DNA of 11,750 bases from JBFKAV01 sp041621405. GTDB lineage: Bacteria; Pseudomonadota; Alphaproteobacteria; Rhodobacterales; Rhodobacteraceae. Below the pieces are notes generated by a model. The model was not told the origin of the DNA. It saw only the letters and a program-made list of their open reading frames with translations, and did not search any database. Below are positions 7,108 to 11,750 of the stretch, one piece after another; within the stretch, counting starts at the first letter, position 1, and each line of letters begins with the position of its first letter. The stretch covers positions 1 to 11,750 of the forward strand of contig JBFKAV010000111.1 of the NCBI GenBank assembly GCA_041621405.1, given 5' to 3'. The translations under genes were made by a program, and so were the position numbers.

Positions 7108-8148
7108 TTACGCAAGCGTCAAGGTCACCGTGAACCGGCTCCCCTGCCCCGGCGCGCTCTCGATCCCGAGCCGCCCGCGGTGCCGGTTGACGATGTGCTT
7201 GACGATGGCAAGGCCGAGGCCGGTACCGCCTTCCTCGCGCGAGCGGTGGCTGTCGATCCGGTAGAACCGCTCGGTCAGCCGCGGGATGTGGATCGGGTCG
7301 AAGCCCTCGCCCCGGTCGATCACCGCCACCTCGACCGCCGGCCCGCGCAAGGCCGGCTCCCGCTCCAGCCGCGCCAGGCTGAGCGTCACGAGCTTGCCGG
7401 AGGCGGCGTATTTCACCGCGTTCTCCACGAGGTTGGTGAAGACCTGGGTCAGCTGGTCGGAATCGCCCGGCACCCAGATCTCGCCCGCTTCGCCGGCGAT
7501 CTCGATCTCGACCCCCCGCTCGGCGGCCAGCGGCCGCAGCGCCGAGCGCACCGAGGCGAGCAGCCCCGCGAGGTCCACCCGGCCCGTCGGCCGCACCCGC
7601 TCCTCACCCTCCACCCGGTTCAGCGACAGGAGGTCGCTGACCAGCCTGTTCATCCGCTCCGCCTCGCGCGCCATGATCCCGAGAAACCGCTCACGTGCCG
7701 CGGCGTCCTCGCGCGCCGCGCCCCCGAGGGTTTCGATGAAGCCCAAGAGCGCGGTCAGCGGCGTCTTCAGCTCGTGGCTGACGTTGGCCACGAAGTCGCG
7801 CCGCATCTGCCCGGCCGCCTCCAGCGCGGTTACATCCCGGAAACTGACGAGAACCCCTTGCCAGCCGGCCGCCGACACCGGCTCGGCCTGCACCCGCCAG
7901 ACGGTCTCGCGCCCATGCTCCAGCCCAAGATGCCGCGTTTCGGCCCGCCGGCCGGTGCCGAGCGCGGCGTCCACGCATTCCACCAATTGAGGCGCCCGGA
8001 TCAGGGTCATGTAATGCCGCCCGGCGGCCACCGGCCCGACCATCGCCTCGGCCGCGGCATTGCTCGCCACGACCCTCTCGTCCCGCCCGATCAGGATGAT
8101 CGGCATCGGCACCCCCGCGAGAAGTGCCTTCGCTAGGTCAAATTCCAT
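7108..8148 (-). CDS. phoR: Phosphate regulon sensor histidine kinase PhoR, soluble form
   Basis: 346 residues from the ATG at 8148. A PAS domain fills about 5-108; the HisKA domain has the phospho-accepting H125 in FVANVSHELKTPL; the ATPase domain has the N-box NLVENAVKYA (239-248), G1 VIDRGEGFD (276-284), F-box-like ERFYRID and G2 GGTGLGLAIV (307-316). PhoR identity rests on these motifs plus the adjacent pst/phoU/phoB genes. Family knowledge: it phosphorylates PhoB when phosphate is scarce. No membrane helix is present, unlike E. coli PhoR; an in-frame TAG at 8191-8193 rules out a longer N-terminus. An alternative TTG start at 8175, with AGGA seven bases upstream, adds nine residues (MQPVWTAER). 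It is followed by the Pho box rather than preceded by a clear one. Confidence 0.92.
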   Translation of the reverse strand: MEFDLAKALLAGVPMPIILIGRDERVVASNAAAEAMVGPVAAGRHYMTLIRAPQLVECVDAALGTGRRAETRHLGLEHGRETVWRVQAEPVSAAGWQGVLVSFRDVTALEAAGQMRRDFVANVSHELKTPLTALLGFIETLGGAAREDAAARERFLGIMAREAERMNRLVSDLLSLNRVEGEERVRPTGRVDLAGLLASVRSALRPLAAERGVEIEIAGEAGEIWVPGDSDQLTQVFTNLVENAVKYAASGKLVTLSLARLEREPALRGPAVEVAVIDRGEGFDPIHIPRLTERFYRIDSHRSREEGGTGLGLAIVKHIVNRHRGRLGIESAPGQGSRFTVTLTLA

Positions 8149-8183
8149 GCGTTCCGCGGTCCAGACCGGTTGCAAAATGTCGT

Positions 8184-8220
8184 CCTGTATCTAAAGTGAA
8201 CGGAGGCCCTTCGATACAAG
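8184..8220. repeat. Imperfect inverted repeat upstream of phoR
   Basis: CCTGTATC (8184-8191) and GATACAAG (8213-8220) pair at seven of eight positions across 21 bases, in the gap between phoR and the divergent hypothetical gene. On the minus strand the same stretch contains a weak promoter-like pair, TTGTAT and TTAGAT, 19 bases apart, which would start phoR transcription just before its start codon. It could be an operator or only the promoter; evidence is thin. Confidence 0.25.
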
Positions 8221-8329
8221 CTGGGGTAGAAATCCATGACAGGGGCCTGAGTTGCGGGTGGAAGTTCAGCCCGTTGGGATGATCGACAGTCTGAAAGACC
8301 GGGGTGTCCCTGTGCGGAGCGGCGGTGAA

Positions 8330-8716
8330 ATGACAACGGACGACGTCCAGAGCGCCGATCTGCCGCCCGCAGCGGTCGAGGCGCGGATCCTGTTTGTCAG
8401 CCACCTGCCGGGCGAGTCGCCGGATGACGTCACCGATGGCCGTTTCGGGCGGGACATCGAAGTGGTCGATTTCTCCGCTGTCACCGCCGACCTCCTGAAG
8501 AAATTCGATCCGCATTTCGTCGTCTCGCCGATCCTCACCTCGGGCTTCGACATCCTCGACCTCGGCACCCGGCTCTGGCAACTGCGATTCAAGGGCGCCT
8601 ACCGGGTCCTGACCGAGGTGTCCCTGCCCAATCCCGGCCTCGTCCTGCGCGAGGTGCGCAGCCATTGCCCGGGTCTCGATGTCGACCTCCTGGCCATGGA
8701 CTCGCTCCGCAGCTGA
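8330..8716 (+). CDS. Hypothetical protein divergent from phoR
   Basis: 128 residues from the ATG at 8330 (GGAG ten bases upstream). In-frame alternatives are ATG 8279 and TTG 8252, the latter with AGGGG six bases upstream and adding 26 residues. I do not recognise the family. No signal peptide or membrane segment is seen. The sequence alternates strands and helices: hydrophobic strands near 19-24 (RILFVS), 43-48, 62-68 (HFVVSPI), 89-96 (AYRVLTEV) and 117-123, with intervening helices. This suggests a small Rossmann-like or receiver-like fold, but no phospho-acceptor Asp sits at the end of the third strand. Codon bias matches its neighbours, supporting a real gene. It ends six bases before the convergent carbonic anhydrase gene. 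A role in phosphate signalling is only a guess from position. Confidence 0.75.
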   Translation: MTTDDVQSADLPPAAVEARILFVSHLPGESPDDVTDGRFGRDIEVVDFSAVTADLLKKFDPHFVVSPILTSGFDILDLGTRLWQLRFKGAYRVLTEVSLPNPGLVLREVRSHCPGLDVDLLAMDSLRS

Positions 8717-8722
8717 GCCGCT

Positions 8723-9240
8723 TCAGAGGGCGCGCAGCTCAACCCGGTAGGCCCGCGCGCGCGCCCGGTAGACTTGCGCCGCGGACCGGATCCCGGCGAT
8801 CGCCTTCTCGTCGAGCTGCCGGATCACCTTGCCCGGCGCGCCCACCACCAGGCTGCCGTCGGGGATCTCCTTGCCCTCGGTTACCAGGGCGCCGGCGCCG
8901 ATCAGACAGTTCCTGCCGATCCGCGCACCGTTCTGCACAATGGCCCCCATGCCGATCAGGGTCTCGTCGCCAATCGTGCAGCCGTGCAGGATCGCCTTGT
9001 GGCCGATCGTGCAGTCGCGCCCGACCGTCAGCGGGAAGCCGGGGTCGGTGTGGAACACGCAAGCCTCCTGCACGTTCGATCCCGCCCCTACCACGATCGG
9101 CTCGTTGTCGCCGCGCAGGGTCGCGCCGAACCAGACCGAGGCGCCCTGCCCCAGCGCCACCCGGCCGATCACGTTGGCGTCCGGCGCCACCCAGGCCTCG
9201 GGGTCGATCTCGGGCAAAACCTCGCCCAGGGCGTAGATCG

Positions 9241-9244
<4 letters not shown>
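8723..9244 (-). CDS. Gamma-class carbonic anhydrase family protein
   Basis: 173 residues, typical of the small gamma-CA/YrdA/PaaY group. It is a left-handed beta-helix of hexapeptide repeats (about 20-140: VIGRVALGQGASVWFGATLRGD, IGDETLIGMGAIVQ, IGRNCLIGAGALV) capped by a C-terminal helix. The three metal-ligand histidines are present: H65 (VFHTD), H82 and H87 (IGHKAILHGC), matching the gamma-CA pattern, and the R44-D46 region (LRGDNE) is conserved. Such trimers may hydrate CO2, but many bacterial members show little or no activity, so the reaction is inferred. The start ATG at 9244 overlaps the gmk stop by four bases (ATGA), putting it last in the yicC-gmk operon. The frame extends upstream inside gmk without family similarity. 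Confidence 0.92.
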
Positions 9245-9911
<667 letters not shown>

Positions 9912-9915
<4 letters not shown>

Positions 9916-10805
9916 TCCACGTTCTGCACCTGCTCGCGCATCTGGTCGATCGCCGCCTTGAGCTCCAGCGCCACCCGCGTCAGCGGCGCGTGGTTCGACT
10001 TCGAGGCCAGCGTGTTGGCCTCCCGATTGAACTCCTGCGCCAGGAAGTCAAGCCTGCGCCCCACCGGCTCGCCCTCGTTCAGGAGCGCCCGGGCGGCGGC
10101 CACATGGGCGCGCAGGCGGTCGATTTCCTCGGTCACGTCGGCCTTTACGGCCAGAAGTGCAAGTTCCTGTGCGACCCTCTCGGGGGCGGCGCCCTCGGCG
10201 TTCTCCATCACCCGCGCCAGCGCGGCGCGGAACGCCTCGGCCTGGGCCGGCCCGCGCGCCTCGGCCTCGGCGGCGGCCTCCGCCGTCAAGGCCTCAATGC
10301 GGGCGATCTGCGCCACGAGGATGTCGTGCAGCGCCTGCCCCTCGGACGCGCGCATCGCCTGAAGAGCGTCGAGCAACGCCTTGAGATCGTTGAGAAGGGC
10401 CGCCTTCAGTCCCGCGCCGTCGGCCGCCGGTGGCGAAGCCGTCTCCGTGACCCCGCGCAGGCCCAGGATCTCCGCGCCCGAGGACTCGCGCAACACCAGC
10501 CCCAGCTTTGCGGCCTCCGCCTGGACCGTCGCGAGGCTTTCGAGCACCCGTGCCAGCCCGTCGCGGTCGAGCTGCGGCGCGGCCGCGCCGTCGGCTCGGT
10601 CGAGCTTCAGGGAAAGGGTGACGTTGCCGCGCGCCAGCCGCCCGGTCGCTTCGGACCGCACCGCCGGCTCCAGCCCCTCGATCCCGTCGGGCAGGCGCAG
10701 GCGCAGGTCGAGCCCCTTGCCGTTCACGCTCCGCGCCTCCCAGGTCCAGGAATGCCCTGCGCCTTCGCCGGCGCTGGTGGCGAACCCGGTCATCGACCTA
10801 ATCAC
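9912..10805 (-). CDS. yicC: YicC family endoribonuclease
   Basis: 297 residues, usual length. The N-terminus MIRSMTGFA is the family signature, so the GTG at 10805 is preferred to the ATG at 10793 that would begin at MTGFA. The YicC_N part covers about 2-155 (WEARSVNGKGLDLRLRLP near 22-39). The C-terminal DUF1732 part has DVTEEIDRLRAHV (223-235) and GRRLDFLAQEFNREANTL (249-266), both highly characteristic. Established: E. coli YicC is an RNase involved in small-RNA turnover; its role elsewhere is assumed to be similar. The middle (about 165-220) is Ala/Glu-rich and likely coiled coil. It is first in a three-gene chain with gmk and the carbonic anhydrase gene. The ribosome site is weak (GCGAG). 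Confidence 0.93.
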
Positions 10806-10872
10806 GTGCGCTCGCCATCTGAGTTAACCATCGGTGAAGAAACCCCGCCAAATCCGAGCTTTCTATGGCATG

Positions 10873-10887
10873 TTAACGGACAGGTAA
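10873..10887. promoter_or_regulatory. Possible CtrA-type site in the yicC/PAS divergent gap
   Basis: TTAA-CGGACAG-GTAA matches the CtrA consensus TTAA-N7-TTAA at seven of eight bases. The 166-base gap also holds three GTTAAC palindromes (10823-10828, 10872-10877, 10904-10909), the first within TTAACCAT. In GC-rich DNA such clustering is notable. Binding is inferred only; it could affect either divergent gene. Confidence 0.4.
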
Positions 10888-10971
10888 GCAATCCGTTGGC
10901 ACGGTTAACGAAATCCCGCGCCGCGGACCGGCCCAGGACGGGCCCCCTATCGGATAGCGGAGTGGCGGGCG

Positions 10972-11658
10972 ATGCAGGTCGCGGGTGGCCCGGGAACGGG
11001 CGGAAAGGTAGTGAGCTTGGCCGAGAGGCATGGCAGGGGGCCGGCGCATCCGGCGCTGGCGCAGCTCCGCGGCTACTGGGAGGCGCTGCGCGCCGGCGGA
11101 GCGCTCCCGAGCCGGTCCGAGATCGACCCGCGCGGCATCGAGCTGGCGCTGGAATACGCCTTTATCGCCGAGCGCGTGGCGCCTGGGGTCGCGAGCTTCC
11201 GGCTGGCCGGGATGCATCTCGCCGAGCTGATGGGCATGGAAGTACGGGGCATGCCGCTCACCACCTTCTTCGAACCGATGTCGCGCGAGGAGGTGATGCG
11301 TCAGATCGAACGCGCCTTCGACGGCTCCGAGGCTGTCGAGCTCGCGCTCGAGGCCGAATCCGGGATCGGCCGGCCGGCGCTCGCCGCGCGGATGCTGCTC
11401 TTGCCCCTGCGCGACGAGGCCGGCCAGGTCGCGCGCCTGCTCGGCGGCCTCGTCGCCGAGGGCAAGATCGGCCGCGCTCCGCGCCGGTTCCGCCTGGCCT
11501 CTGTCGTGGTCGCGCCGCCGGCAATGCGGCCGCAGGAGCCCGCCCAACTCCAGCCCGCGCCGCCCGCCGCCGGCTTCTTCGAGCCCGTCGCGCCGTTCGA
11601 CCGGGCCCCGGAGAAGCCCCGCGGCGCGCATCTGCGCCTCGTCCATTCGCGCGACTGA
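10972..11658 (+). CDS. PAS_5-like domain protein
   Basis: 228 residues. Residues about 26-165 resemble the PAS_5 family common in Rhodobacterales: HPALAQLRGYWEALR, the IDPRGIELALEYAFIAERVAPGVASFRLAG block (51-80), MHLAELMGMEVRGMPLTTFFEP (81-102) and a C-terminal strand VARLLGGLVAEG. No kinase, cyclase or DNA-binding output domain follows; the tail (about 180-228) is Pro/Ala-rich and probably unstructured, ending LRLVHSRD. Ligand and partner are unknown. The ATG at 10972 has only a weak ribosome site (GGCGGGCG); a GTG at 11011 (VSLAERH), with GGAAAGG just upstream, is a real alternative and would give 215 residues. Upstream GTTAAC elements hint at cell-cycle-type control, unproven. Confidence 0.85.
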   Translation: MQVAGGPGTGGKVVSLAERHGRGPAHPALAQLRGYWEALRAGGALPSRSEIDPRGIELALEYAFIAERVAPGVASFRLAGMHLAELMGMEVRGMPLTTFFEPMSREEVMRQIERAFDGSEAVELALEAESGIGRPALAARMLLLPLRDEAGQVARLLGGLVAEGKIGRAPRRFRLASVVVAPPAMRPQEPAQLQPAPPAAGFFEPVAPFDRAPEKPRGAHLRLVHSRD

Positions 11659-11700
11659 TCGCGCCCGGCGCGCGGTGTCACAGGTCCCAAGGTCGGGTTA

Positions 11701-11750
11701 ATGGACGCAGCCAAGACCTTGCAGCAAAATGAGAAAGGGCGGCGCAACCC
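11701..11750 (+). CDS. Possible start of a further gene (3' truncated)
   Basis: An ATG at 11701 opens a frame without stops to the window edge, reading MDAAKTLQQNEKGRRNP. AAGG lies a suitable distance upstream. Only 16 complete codons are visible, so neither reality nor family can be judged; it is listed because it lies 42 bases after the PAS-like gene on the same strand. Confidence 0.3.
   Translation, partial: MDAAKTLQQNEKGRRN

Noticed and set aside
8138..8665. Minus-strand frame of 175 codons upstream of phoR
   Set aside because: It is antisense to the hypothetical gene, overlaps the phoR start and shows no domain features.
8717..8722. Bidirectional terminator between the convergent hypothetical and carbonic anhydrase genes
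   Set aside because: Only six bases separate the stops, and no convincing stem with a T run is visible around them.
10898..10913. Sigma-54 promoter suggested by TGGCACG
   Set aside because: The -24 element matches, but the -12 position reads ACGAA and lacks the essential GC.
11659..11685. Terminator after the PAS-like gene
   Set aside because: GCGC-rich stems can be drawn but are short, ambiguous and lack a T run.
9990..11732. Long plus-strand frame of 580 codons over yicC, the gap and the PAS-like gene
   Set aside because: It crosses the antisense of yicC and then an alternative frame of the PAS-like gene, with low-complexity Arg/Pro/Ala composition.

Overview
The window reads as chromosomal DNA of an alphaproteobacterium, most likely Rhodobacterales (Paracoccaceae-like). 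The basis is high G+C with strongly GC-biased third codon positions, the layout phoR / pst transporter / phoU / phoB, a yicC-gmk pair, and a short PAS_5-type protein familiar from that order. This is judged by reading alone; no database search was possible.

Layout. 1-732 (+): C-terminal part of a DAO/FOXRED1-like FAD oxidoreductase cut by the window edge. 796-993 (-): small putative lipoprotein. 1145-8148 (-): the phosphate-starvation locus, in transcription order phoR, a Pho box, a fused pstS-pstC gene, pstA, pstB, phoU, phoB. 8330-8716 (+): conserved-looking hypothetical protein divergent from phoR. 8723-10805 (-): yicC-gmk-gamma carbonic anhydrase, chained by ATGA overlaps. 10972-11658 (+): PAS_5-like protein. 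A possible further gene begins at about 11701. No RNA genes, mobile elements or CRISPR arrays were recognised, and no gene-free stretch exceeds 300 bases.

How it works together. PstS captures periplasmic phosphate, PstC/PstA form the channel and PstB drives it with ATP. PhoU links transporter state to the kinase PhoR, which controls PhoB. PhoB should bind the Pho box directly before the transporter genes, so phoB, last in the operon, is probably autoregulated.

The most unusual observation is that PstS and PstC form one uninterrupted 754-residue reading frame: signal peptide, complete phosphate-binding protein, Ala/Pro-rich linker, then a PstC with three extra N-terminal helices. The predicted topology puts the binding domain in the periplasm, so the fusion looks functional. 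PhoR also has no membrane segment, and an in-frame stop just upstream excludes a missed one.
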